Source of the DNA: Calliopsis andreniformis
Lineage: Eukaryota > Arthropoda > Insecta > Hymenoptera > Andrenidae
Direction: 5' to 3'
DNA: 64,000 bases
NCBI RefSeq assembly: GCF_051401765.1
Contig: NC_135064.1
Span: 27,006,001 to 27,070,000, forward strand
This document shows positions 39,191 to 50,902 of the stretch, piece after piece. Below the pieces are notes generated by a model. The model was given only the letters and a program-made list of their open reading frames with translations, did no database searches and was not told where the DNA came from. Numbering within the stretch: position 1 is the stretch's first letter; every line of letters starts with the position of its first letter. Made by a program: the position numbers and the translations under genes.

Positions 39191-40446
39191 AGCGTGAACT
39201 AAATTTAAATGTGGATTACCTGGAATGTTATTAATAATTTCAGGTTAATTAGGGAGAATTTTTGTTTCAATGGAGGACAGACAGGGTGGAGATGAGGAAA
39301 TGTGATTTTTAATTTGGAGCTGAAGATAAATTTCGAAATTCTGTGCAGTAGATGTAGGTACTGATACTATTACTTCGAAAATAGTACTTCTAATTGTAAG
39401 AGTATATAGGACTATTTTTAATAAATAAAATATGGATTTGCCCCATGATTTACCCCACCTTTCCCTAATATCTATTTGTAGCTAAAAATGAAAATGATAT
39501 AAGTCATATGTTATGCATGTCTACAAAACAGTATATCTATTAATGTTCATGTGACATACCCAATTTTGCCTTATAATCATAGATATCTGCCCTTCGAGTC
39601 ACAATTTAATATGAAATCGGATTTAGGATCTAACCAGCGCAGTGCTTCGTCAGAAATGTCTGGTTTGAATCTAGCTTGAATTTAAATCTTCGCTATGAAT
39701 GACGTCGTTTTACTCGGCACAGAAAAAATGTCGCGCGATTTCGTCGATTAGAAGATCAAAGAGACGCTTCATCAAGATGCATTCACACAGTAATTCTTCG
39801 AGGTAGCTCGCAGTAAAACGTGTTACGTTCCACTTACCAAGGACTCGGCAAGGACGTATAATCATCCACGAACGAGGCACAGTACTTCATCGACTTTATT
39901 AGATTCTTCGAGGAAACAGAGTGATGATTATTCGTCTTATAGGTGCAGCGTGTGCGATGAGCATACACTATGGAATAAATAGATACTGTTTTAATGGAGA
40001 CTTCGTGTTCAGATGCATCAGTCATTACACACAAGTCAATAGGTATTGAAGGAGCGTGCACTGTCTTCGTGCCAAGAATACCAATGATGTCTCGTTTACC
40101 ATTGAACGTGACTTTTGCCTACCAAGGCAATTAAATGATAGTGTATTATGAAACGAAGCTGATTCAGCTGATAGTTTATATAGGATGATCATATCTAATT
40201 TCACGTAATGTTGATGATACCTAATTTGCTTCAGTACAAAATGATATTTGGTAATTATTGGAAATTGGAGGAATATCAGATATCAAGCATCATGATACAG
40301 GGTGGAAATTCAATATCATCAACAATGTTTTTATTAAACGTGAGATTAAGAAAGAAGTCTGATATGTAAAATAGTATGTCTGCTTAGGGTTTATTATTTT
40401 AGCATGATTGAATATACGCGATAACTACGAGCAAAATGTACGAAAC
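39191..40446. other. Non-coding stretch
   Basis: AT-rich. A minus-strand donor (GTCCTTG/GTAAGTGG, near 39838) is preceded on that strand by about 45 open codons and an acceptor-like TTAAAACAG near 39985. The peptide is unremarkable and the acceptor weak. The ACAGGGTGG words near 39283 and 40297 lack the rest of the repeat described at 35355 and 43006. Confidence 0.35.
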
Positions 40447-40665
40447 ATGATAGCTAATAATATTCAAACCACATCAAAGTGGCACGCAGAAATACGTGAA
40501 ATGCCGAAAGAGAAATTCGCTTCGTTGAGTTCTAGTCGAAGTCCAACCAGTGCCTCTTTAATTTCTGCGACCACGAATATCTGTGAGAAAACCACAAGCG
40601 TGATGGACGAAAAAGGAAGGGTAATAACACGAAATATGCAGAAAGAGATAACCCTTATTTATTAA
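40447..40665 (+). CDS. Coding-like ORF, possible 3' terminal exon
   Basis: Counting from the first ATG this is 72 codons, starting MIANNIQTTSKWHAEIREMP. The same frame is open back to 40408. It ends QKEITLIY followed by TAA. The composition is unusually protein-like for AT-rich DNA, with charged stretches (REMPKEKF, MDEKGRVITRNM) and a Ser-rich middle (SLSSSRSPTSAS). AATAAA lies at 40704-40709, 39 nt after the stop. A TTTATTATTTTAG acceptor-like site sits at 40390-40402, but an in-frame TGA at 40405-40407 separates it from the ORF. It may therefore be a decayed exon, a first exon with 5' UTR, or chance. Family not recognised. Confidence 0.33.
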   Translation: MIANNIQTTSKWHAEIREMPKEKFASLSSSRSPTSASLISATTNICEKTTSVMDEKGRVITRNMQKEITLIY

Positions 40666-40703
40666 TATTTGCTCAATCAAAACTACTACGTATACAATAT
40701 ACT

Positions 40704-40709
40704 AATAAA
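40704..40709 (+). terminator. Poly(A) signal AATAAA after the 40.4 kb ORF
   Basis: A canonical hexamer 39 nt downstream of the TAA at 40663-40665, in AT-rich sequence with further TAATAAAT-like words. It supports a 3' end only if the ORF is real. Confidence 0.25.
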
Positions 40710-41994
40710 TATACAAATTATTTATTCTGTATATTATACTCATTTAATGTATTCATTGAATATACCATGACAATTATTAATGACAAATTGCTGAAAGGTA
40801 AAATTGAGATGTTAACAATGAACTCTAAACTCAAAGGCGCATGAATGATTCGGAAATCTGCCGAAACTTAAACACAAATACATTGTGTATACATTATGAA
40901 TGAAACATTATTTTCAGCAAGCATAATGTGAGTTGACCTTCTGCTAAAAGCCCCGAACAAACTTATTATTCAGTCTAATGAGCTTCGTTCCCTCTGTTAA
41001 ACCATGAAACTCGTTCAGCCACCCATTCAATATTTATTAATGCACGAATCATCATGAACGAATCACCAACCGACTGATATTTATTACATGTAAATAATTT
41101 GACCAGTCCTGATGATTTCAGCAGGGATGCACGACTCCCCAAAAATATAAATATCGTTTCCTAGTGGTACAAATGTCAGTTCGAAGTGCTTCGAGCTAAC
41201 TGGAAACAAGTAAAGGCACTTATACGCTTGCCTTATGTAACATATAACATAAACGAGCTTCACACGCGTAAAAAAATGAAAAAAGTCGCTAGTACTGAAA
41301 AGTTGGTCTGTCACAGAGGTGTTACCATAATGAAATACCACCTACAAGTATCACACGCAACACGTCCACACGTGAAAATCGCGTCACGTTCCATGTTGTA
41401 TTGCGCATTTTATTACACAAGTGTGTACCCACCTTAACACGTGGCAAGCATTATTTTTCACGAGCAATGGAACGTCAGTCTGGAAAGCTTTAATTTTACT
41501 CGACCTCCATACCGATAGAAGCCTCGGGTTCGTTCGAAGTAACAGCGCGAGATTAATTGTTGCGCGACGTTTCGTTGTTTTTTGCCAGCTGTCGCCCCTT
41601 TTTATCCTACTGTTTGTTTTACTTCGACGATATAAATATTGAATGAAATTGTACATCGAAATTTACAACCTCGCACATTTATTTTTATGTTCCCGGATGT
41701 GCTTGTTGTACTAAAGTTGGTCGTGAATAATGGGCATTGAGGAGAGGCACGTAATGCGATGAAAATGGATAAGTGAAATGATCTAGAAAAAAGGTTTAAG
41801 CTTCCCATAACACGATAACAATAGTACAGTGTAATTAATAGTATTCGCAAAAAGTACTCGTCTCAGAACAAAATGAGAAGTATGTACATCAAATTTTCAG
41901 ATGAATATAGCATCCACCTGTAGCGTGCATCGTAATTACACTTATCTCCAAGACTTCATCTCTGAAAACCATTAATCATACGCAATCATAATTT
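40710..41994. other. Non-coding, AT-rich stretch
   Basis: Short overlapping ORFs occur on both strands near 41384-41656, with no splice signals or recognisable protein. No repeat or RNA structure was found. Confidence 0.5.
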
Positions 41995-42249
41995 ATGCCA
42001 CAAGTGTCCCGCATCATATATCAGTCCAAAAAGCAATTATTTAAAGTGAACCTTGAATGTCCCGAATTTGTCGACTTCTGTGCCATGAACCCACCCCCGT
42101 CGCAAACCTCAGAGCTCTATCAAAACCTGATTTCCTCATGCTCAAGTTGCGTTCAAGACTTCTCAGAGCCAGTCGTGCCCACCTTCTACAACATTGTCAA
42201 TCACTGGTATAAGATAGATTACGGGACGGAAGTTTGCCTTCCAACTTGA
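41995..42249 (+). CDS. Weak ORF of 84 codons
   Basis: Begins MPQVSRIIYQSKKQLFKVNL and ends in a Cys-containing tail (EVCLPT) before TGA. It contains CPEFVDFCAMNPPPSQTSEL and a cluster SSCSSC. Six Cys in 84 residues and varied codon third positions make it look somewhat more coding than its neighbours. There is no signal peptide, no domain I recognise, and no clear promoter, acceptor or nearby poly(A) signal. Probably chance; reported because of its composition. Confidence 0.15.
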   Translation: MPQVSRIIYQSKKQLFKVNLECPEFVDFCAMNPPPSQTSELYQNLISSCSSCVQDFSEPVVPTFYNIVNHWYKIDYGTEVCLPT

Positions 42250-43005
42250 GCATGGACACAGGGAACCCAGCAGGGTTAATCGAAGCGTCACATTGGCTGA
42301 AAACGTGACAAATGTCATTCATGGAGGTTTGTGCGCGCCTGTACACGGCTGGCATCGAAACTTGCCGCGACAGGGGTAGTCAGAGGAGCAAAGTAAGTTG
42401 GTCGTCATTTGGTCGGTAGGTGGAGAGGCGCGGAAGGGTGTCCGTGGCAGGAGCAACACGCTCGTCCAATGGCTGTCCGGTAAAGTACAATTTCTGGAGG
42501 GGAAGGTCGGCCCCATTTAGATATCGATTTGCAATTTCGCCGACAATTACACGAGGCGCAGAATATGTTCGTACAGATTAGATCAGATTAAATGAATATT
42601 TACGAGGGCCCACGGTGGCGCGCGCGGCCGACAAGCTGCGTGCTTGTAATCTGCCTTGCAAACGGGACCCCGCGCTCGCCGATCTACGCCTGTTATTACG
42701 CATCGTCCAAAGCCGTCGACCGGATACCACGAAACGCGTTCCTTACTTCTCTGCGATGTTTCTCGGCTTAGAAACGAGCAAACGGAATAATCGCTTCCTT
42801 ACTTACCCGCTCGGTCTCCCTGGGCTGCGTTGGGGAGAGGATTTTCCTTGTAAATTGGAAACACGGCGTAGCCTCGAGGGAAGAGGGGAGCAAACGAAAC
42901 AAGGGGATCGAATCAAATGGATGGTATTTAGTCACGAGGTTCGAACAGCTAGAGCTTGACAATATCTACCCCTTTTGGATTAGGGTACGTTTGTCTGGGA
43001 ATGTA
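42250..43005. other. Non-coding, GC-rich patch
   Basis: The 42600-42950 interval is CpG-rich and stop-poor on both strands (42615-42959 on +, 42768-42962 on -). A minus-strand donor-like CGG/GTAAGT lies near 42806. No protein family is recognised. Confidence 0.4.
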
Positions 43006-43533
43006 CAGGGTGACGAGTAAATGGGAGAGAATTTTGGGGAATGATGAAGGTGAAGTGTTGTTGTATCGACTGACATGATCACGGCCTTGTGAACTTGAGC
43101 TAAACTTGAAATTGATTTTAGATGGTCTGTGAAGTCCACCCTAGATTATTGATGAAGCACTGTCTGGGTTGAACTTAGATTGACTTTGGAGCGCATCTTC
43201 AAATTAACATTCAGGTTGACGTCTACTCAATATTGAAGTTAGTTTTCAAATTATTTTCGGAGTTATCTTCGAAATTATGAAAATGATCTGATATTGAAAA
43301 TGATCTTAAGGTTGTCTTAACCTTTCAAGCGTTTCTAAATCTATCGTAGTATCTAGCAAAAGCATCAAACTACCATAAAACCTGCAATTTAAAGGCGAGA
43401 AAATTTATGAAACTCCTGAACAAATGGCTCGCCATACCACCTGTCCTATAAAGAAACAAAAGACCTCAATTTCATTTCGGTTCCAACATTTTCAAAGAGC
43501 GATTGTCCATCTCCTTGGAAAAAGGGCACCCTG
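43006..43533. mobile_element. Non-autonomous DNA transposon-like unit with inverted CAGGGTG ends
   Basis: The left end reads TGTACAGGGTG (43002-43012) and the right end CACCCTGTACA (43527-43537), an exact 11-bp inverted pair. Read as CAGGGTG termini with TA on both sides, this fits a TA-inserting element of 528 bp. The left end also matches the fragment at 35355-35430 over about 35 bases, showing a multicopy family. The interior carries a degenerate minisatellite (43080-43330) and no transposase frame. TA duplication plus internal repeats suggests a MITE; a Helitron-like or retroelement origin is less likely given the inverted ends. Confidence 0.6.
43080..43330. repeat. Degenerate minisatellite inside the 43.0-43.5 kb element
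   Basis: Words such as AACTTGAAATTGAT, TTGAACTTAGATTGACTTTG, TCTTCAAATTAACATTCAGG and GAAAATGATCTTAAGG recur with mutations at spacings of roughly 15-30 bases. Together they look like an old tandem array of a GAACTTGA/ATTGACTT-type unit. The copies are too diverged to fix a period by eye. Confidence 0.4.
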
Positions 43534-44563
43534 TACATAAATTTTGCAAGACATTTTCGGTCGTTTTGTTGCGTGGGAGGTGTGCGTCGGTCGAGTCGTG
43601 TCCGCTGTATACAATGACTGTTGTAATGGATTTCAGTCGACATATCCTCGTAACCCCCGGTTTGAGCGTACAGTTTGCGCTTGTACCAAACTAATCCGCA
43701 ATAAATTTTCGGGTCTGTTCCGTTACACCGTTTACGATCAAGAAGATTTCACAGAACATCTGATCGCTATAAAATATGCTACGCTGTCCTGTCTCCTGCT
43801 CTCTATGTTAGTTCCCTGACAGCCAATGTATTCCTCTGGAAAGATATAGGTAGACGGGGGTGAGATTGGGCAAGGTTTTCTGTAGCACTGGGAAGGGGAA
43901 GTTGGGATTTTCAATTTTATTTCCGTTAAAAAAAAAACGAAAAAGACGAAGGAAATGATGCCTCGATAAACTTCTTTATTGGGCAGCCAGGGCCCAGGAG
44001 AGACAGGAAATAGCTTTGTTGTAATATCGTGCAGGGGATGCCATGTATTTACTGCCTTTTCCTTCTTTTCCTCTTACTCCCCGAGGGATACAGTGGGATA
44101 GTAGCTCGATAATTAGATAGACCCGTGAAAGCTTCTATTAATCCTGAAATAATAGCTTTCGAAGCTGCCTTTTTCCATCGAGTCACCAGCCTTTTAAAAG
44201 ACCTTCTCGTAATTGTTTCATTTGAGGACGACCAGTGTGCGTTTACCAGGACGTCCCTTTCCAATCGCAGGGAATCAACCGGATCGCAAACGTTTTTGCT
44301 CGCGTCAAAGTCCTGGCCCGCGTTTACAAGTAAGTTTCAGAACATCGTGACCAACGAGGTCTCGCGGCGGGAATAAGCAACTAAGGGAAGAGAATCCCTT
44401 GTTCCCGAAACGCGACGAACTTCAAGGTGTAACTGCAGAGAGAGATGGTTCGTGCTTCAATTAAAATTTACTTTCCAGCTAGTGCCGCGGGCACGTTTAC
44501 CTGCGTGACTAGCCTCGCTGATATCTAATGTCAATCCCGAGTGTTGTTTAGAATATCGTGCAG

Positions 44564-44579
44564 GCACGCTCGAGCGTGC
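44564..44579. repeat. Perfect 16-bp palindrome
   Basis: GCACGCTCGAGCGTGC is its own reverse complement, centred on CTCGAG. It lies in a CpG-rich patch. It may be a dimer-binding site or chance. Confidence 0.6.
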
Positions 44580-47500
44580 AACCCTCTTGCGCCGAGGACA
44601 GAGAGAACGAGAGGGCAGCGTGGAGAAAGAGGGTACGTTTTACAGGCGCGCACCTGTGTGCCACGCACGGGAACGTGATTTGTACACGGGCCAGAAGGGG
44701 AATCGATTGACGTACGCGGGCTCGTTTTCAAGGATTTCCGCGATTGGTATTCCAACGATTTTTATCCACTCGTGCCAGCCGATCTGATCCATTCGTGCAC
44801 CGGTCGCCCGCAAATTAGCATTTTACGAGCCACCGCGAACCCGGGGGACAATGGAAGCTCGTGTTAAATTCGCTGGAAGAAAGGTGGAGAGCCAGAGAAT
44901 CCATTATCTGGATTGAGGAGAGCCTGATACTGACCCGACTGTTTTATGCAAAACAAGACGTAAAATGCTGGATGCAAATGTTAGGATTCGAATTCCATCT
45001 AAACCTCGATCTGACGCGATCGCCTTTCTCACCCTGTAGAAATTATTTTTAGCGTATCCCGCATCAGATTAAATGAATAATCGGGTGCCTCTTCTCTCTT
45101 TGTTCTATCGTTAGTTTCATCTCGTGCGAAAACGTATCCACTCGGGTGCGGTTCGATCTAATTCCTCTACTAGTTAAATTTCCACCTCGATTTCGGCCGA
45201 CAGACGTGTTCAACGAAATTATCGGTTCATTTAGTATCGACGATCGCCTGCGCTTGACGGAATCCATTACCGCAAAAGGGCCACCAGGAATTTTGTCAGA
45301 AAAGGATATCTGTCCGCAAGGAAATCGAGCTACTTATCGTTTATAAATCAACTGATGTTTAATCGAAGTTAATGAGGACTTGTTGAGACTCATTTGTGAA
45401 ACATTTTATAGGAACACTGTAAGATGTGCATATGTAGATTTATATTCGAAGGATTTTTAAAGTATGTAATAATAAATACATATAAGAAGGCTTCACGGAT
45501 TCAGATATTAAAAATGTGAAAATTTAAAATCGGAATTTCTGAGCGACTCCATCCCCTAGTCCCTCATTATTAAATAACCAAAGACATCTTTGAAGCGATT
45601 AACAATATCTCCCTTCGATGGTATCCAATAACCGAGTCTGAAAATTCTAGCCAATAATGAACTCAAAAGAGCAACCATCATCGTTAATCCTCAGTCGGGA
45701 AGCAGCATTCGTGGAATCATTTCACCCTATCAACTGGCTGCATTTGCGAGGCAGCACACGAGCTGCACGTTTCGTGCTGTCCAGTTTTATCGGCGGCGAA
45801 ACTTTTCACAACTGGCCGACGGTTCTCGAAACGCTTATTTAATAACGTACAGCTCGCATCGGTATTCGATGAAGCAATATCGGCTTGTTGCTTCGGCGAG
45901 CGTAAATAGGAGGGGACGTAAAAAGAAGCAGGGGGGCGGCAGAGATGGTGGCGTTTCCACGCGAAATTCGTTTCGCTGAAGGCATTTCGCGACTTTTTTT
46001 GTTTCTGTGTTCCATTCACGGTTCTCATATCCCGTTAATTCGCTTCGAACGGTACGCGGACTCACAGCCACTTGGGCGCAAATACATTCGCGAGTGTGCC
46101 GATAAAATTCGTGGCTGTTCGAGCGTTGTAGAGTCCCGTCACGAAACAGTCTATTGCACGGAACCATTCGACAGGGTTTCCGCGCTCAAAGCGAGAAACG
46201 AATTGTTCGATGCTCCCGTGTCGTTCGATCTCCTCGTCCCAGCAGGTCCGCTGGAATTCTCGCATGCTCGAATGGCCACGCGGTGTTACTACCGACGTCC
46301 TCGTCGCCTGCCTCGCGCCACGACCGTATTTCCACGCCGACGAATTTATGACGCGTATGCGGAAGGTTGATACAAGACTGGGCGACTGGATTTTCTGCGA
46401 GCGATTGCGTCGATCTACTATTAGATTGCTTGGAAAACGTTGACACAGTATATCGGAGGTGCTTCGCAGACCGAGGGTGAACTTCCTAACAGGTGACTGT
46501 ACATTAAGTAACTAAAATGTCAAGACTAAACCACAGTGGAATTGAACGTGATGAAAATACGTGTATCCATTCTTTAAGCCTCTTGTGATCGAAGGATTCT
46601 TTGAGAGCTTTTCTTCTGATTTTTTTTTATTATTAGCTAGGCTTCCAACGTCATTCTAGGCGCAATAGCAGAGAAAAATAAATAGGACATATTTGCCTCA
46701 CTGGTCACGAAAGGATTAACATCAAGTGACACTAATAATAAGAAATATTGACAAGCAGTTCACCAAGTAGATAACGTCTGATTTTTTTAATTCTGTACTA
46801 CTTTCATTGAAGCATTCCCTCCGGTCACTCTCCTGAACACGATATCGATCAGTTACTCTTATAGAAGCAACATCTCGTCGTGACAGATTCAATCTCTTGC
46901 GGTTCACATGTCTCGAGCGATAAACCGGCAACAGTCTCGTTGCAATTCGTAAAATTACTCGATACGTATCTGGTACGAGTCTTTGCCAGTTAACCTAACA
47001 ATTAATGTTGTATCTCTCGTCGAGATTACTGAAGCTTTCCCGACGTACAACATTAAACATCTAATTCTGTGAAGTTGTTTTTCGGAGCACGCGCTGCTTT
47101 CGAAACTCCTTCTTTTGCGTCCATTACAATTAAACATTAATAGCCACTGGGGAGATGTAATAAAGCACTCCATGCAATAATTTATTCTTGAACCAGTGTC
47201 GGGAAATGAATGGTGCGAAAGTGGCGCATAGCAAAAACCGTGGAGCGCGAGCGACTGGCAAAAAATTCTACCGGAGTCGGGAAGATACAATCTTCGACTA
47301 ATGTTCATTTCTTAATAAAACACCGCTAGATTTATCATTAGAAGATGCCTCTGTCAAAGATGGCTGTATTTAAGTTTTTCGAGGCACGTCGACCTGCTTG
47401 TTTTAACGCCATCAATCATTAAAACGTGATATCATGGTACAAATGTTGTTCGACGATTCGCAGCGTTGTATCTGTTATCATGATATATCTAGCGCGGCTA

Positions 47501-50500
47501 AGTATCCACGTAAAGCGCATAAGTATCTGTTAATTCCACGGTTAACCCGTCTTAATTCGTCCCTATATTATGATAATCTCCTTGAATAATACATACGTAC
47601 GAGTCCTTAATTTCCCATCTGTTGAGAATTCATATTAATCGTTCTCCTTGATATACATACGTTTAATGGTCACGGTGCTGCAACTATGGAGCCAGAGGCA
47701 TGGATTAGCGAATAAACCGATAATAGCAACGATTAAGAAGCAGATTGCTCGTTAGAGTATAGCTGCGTGCATTGCTATATTGAATCTTCTAGGGCACGCT
47801 CGAGTTCGGAGAGACACTATCGCGAATTGAATTTCTTCGATTGTGCTTCTTAGAATACGTGTGATCGTTCACGAATTGGACACAATATTATTTCTGTATC
47901 GAAGATCAGAAAAATTGGTTTCAGAGACAGCGTCAACGGTTGAACTGAATTCTAGAAAATATTTATGGATGTTCATAGATACGAGGACATCATATTTCGA
48001 ACTTTCTCGCAATTGTGAGTTCTCGAAAAGATACTGCTGGTAATAAGGTCGGCTTCCTCGTGGGTTTCGCGGTCGATCCTGAATGGGGAAATATCACGTT
48101 CCGAATTTTAACGTAACTGGGATGCAGTTCATAGGCATCATTATTTCCAGAGTAAAACTGTAGAATTCTGATGACGTCTGTAGGATAGAGTATCGTATTT
48201 CACTGCTTCATACAGAGAACAATGACAGAGCTCAATTTCGATTTTCCACCGCTCTGAAAGCTCCTTTTATTGCTTTATTATATTTTATTCAAAATTCTTT
48301 AGAACGTGTACAGCTACTCTTATTGCAAATAAAACTGCTTCAATTAGTTCTTTCATTCACTTTACAGACTCCTCTTTCTCGGTTAGACAAACGTACGTAA
48401 AAGTTAAAATTGATAGTAGTCTGGAGTTAAAGGAAAAATTAGTAGTCCATCGGCCAGCTTCCACAATCTAACTAAACTTCAGCGGCTGGAGATGATCTTA
48501 TAATAAAACTTGGACATGAAGTGGATTAAACTGCAAGCTGATTCATTTCACGTTGAAATTGACTCGCAGGAAGCAGTAACAGATTCCTTTATATTTTATA
48601 AATATTATCGGGGCGGAAGACAGGGACGCGGCTTAATGAAGTCGAACGCAAGATTCAGCTGAAAGAGTGAAAGCTCTCTGGAGCGGCGATTATCCGACAT
48701 GAAAGTTCAATGAGAGAAAGGAGGCATAGCTATTCCTCGAGTTAAATGTGCCATAAGTAATGCATCTCCAATGAAACGTACATACCGGAAAAGGATTATT
48801 TCCACTTCCTATTCTTTGAATTTTATTCGCCGATGTAAATACACGTTAAGGTTTCAGGCGAAAATCTTCTTTGAATTTATAGAGACAAAAGTCTTACAAC
48901 CTCATCAAGAAGAAATATAAAGAGGAAATATAAGAATATAAGTAATATTTCGACCAACTTTCGTTCACCCTTATACCTGGAATTTATCGTTGGTCTGCGA
49001 AAAAAGTTTTCGCTTTAATTAAGTCCATTGATTCGAATTTCAATTCGAAATTATAATTCGTGGAGAGAAACTTGTTGAAATTAAGTGAAGCTGATATTTG
49101 AGAAAAGTCAAGAAGGTTTAAATTCTCTCTCCTAAATGTAACCATTTTGTATCAGAATTTATTGTTCCACGTTTTGAAATTTATCATAGTGTAATTGCTT
49201 GGATGGAAGCCAGGTTTCCCTCGCAAGTGTCACGATAACAAATGACTCTTCTTCTATTTCTCTTCTACTGGGACTGTAGAATAAGATCGCATTAAATAAT
49301 TCGTATATTCTTCATGCTGATATTGAGCAAAACAGTAAAGACTTTCTTCAGATTACTTTTACCACAACATCCTCTGATCACTTCTTTGACAGAAGCCTTA
49401 TCTCATATTAATATCTTCTTACGCAGGTACATATTGTCTTATATAATAAAATAAATCTCAGTTTAGAGGTATAAAATCATAGCAAACGATAGGAAGACTT
49501 CTGCTATCAGCCATTAACCTGAAAATACACCGTGTAAGTGCCATTCGGTTTCACGAGCTCCGAACCGTCTTGAAAGAGCGACACGTGCGAGGTGAACTTT
49601 AAGCTGAAGCGTTACACCTGGTGGATCTCATTTGCCGCGTATCTACGATCGCCAGACGGAAGTAAGCGGGGGCTGTCAAGAATCTCATCAATTGGAATTC
49701 GAAGCGCGATTCCGATGGAATCGTTAGTACTTTTCCCGGGGATTTAAACCGTTCCTCTCTTTAAGGTTTATTGAAATGGCACCATCAAGCGTTCGGTCCC
49801 CTGAGCCAGCACGTACATTTGTTAGAACACAGACAAAGGGATATGGGCAAAGTCAAAATAGTCCACCGTCTTCCCTGTCACCCATAATGTTTACCTTTTT
49901 TAGGGCCGTCGGTGATTTATTAGCCCGAATAAAATCCCACCCCCGCAACCTGCTCGCTGGAAAACTGTATTCCTTGAAAAAGCGCGCTTAGCACGGGCCA
50001 GTAGGGAGAGAAGGAGGGACATCAGGCTGTCAAGCAGCGATATACGAGCGCTATTGGATTCTGCTTGTGTAATAACGCAAAGTCGCATGGAATATTTCTC
50101 GTCGCTACTTGACGCGCGATAGAATCGGGCAAAATGAAAAATTGCGTCGCGCACAATGTGCAACATCGGTGCCGTCGTTTCTGGTCCGTTCGAGCCGCGA
50201 CAGCGCGAACCATGGCGGCCTGGAAAGCGACGACCCGCGGCGCTGTGCGATGGAAATTTAATTGCACACGAAACGAACCTGCGCACGCTACGACGCGTGC
50301 TCGCGTGAGAAACGCCGCGAATATTTCAATTTCGAGGATTCCAGGCTCTACGGGGTAACTCCATGGAGTTTCAAGTTTCTACTTCAGCTGGGTTATATGT
50401 ATGTTACGTAACTGTAAACTCATAAGCAGAAAAATGGTCTCTCTCTGGGGCCTTTCGAGATACTACTTTGAGAGAAGCTTTTTGAGCAGAAAAGTAGTTC

Positions 50501-50880
50501 AGAAGTGACGCTCTGCTAGATAAAAATAGATCACTTTTAGAATTCATATCTGCAAATATCTGAAAATTAATGTCTTATTTTATTTAGATGTGTCACACCA
50601 CGACGCATCACGCACATAAATAAGAAAACATCATTCACAATCTTGAGACAAACATCTAAAACGTGGATAAAGTAGTATCAACATGGTTGCTCCTTCAGAG
50701 TTGCTACCCTCATTATATGAATGAAGTATTCAACTATTTCATTATTTTTCTTTGGCTCTGTTTTCCCCCACTAACCAAAGACAAAAAAGCTAAGGAAGTT
50801 ATTCTTCAATTGAACCTTGACATCAGCTTCAAAGTCTTCCCAGAACTCTTCACAAGAAGTTTCACTTCTCGAAACACGCA

Positions 50881-50902
50881 TCCTCTTCCTCTTCCTCTTC
50901 CT
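50881..50902. repeat. TCCTCT microsatellite
   Basis: Three perfect TCCTCT units and a partial fourth. It is a short, simple-sequence repeat and is expected to vary between individuals. Confidence 0.85.

Noticed and set aside
39283..40310. ACAGGGTGG words near 39283 and 40297 considered as further copies of the CAGGGTG repeat
   Set aside because: Similarity ends after the first seven or eight bases, so they are chance matches.
45945..46370. 141-codon + strand ORF
   Set aside because: Several frames on both strands are open across the same GC-rich block, so it is not specific evidence of coding.
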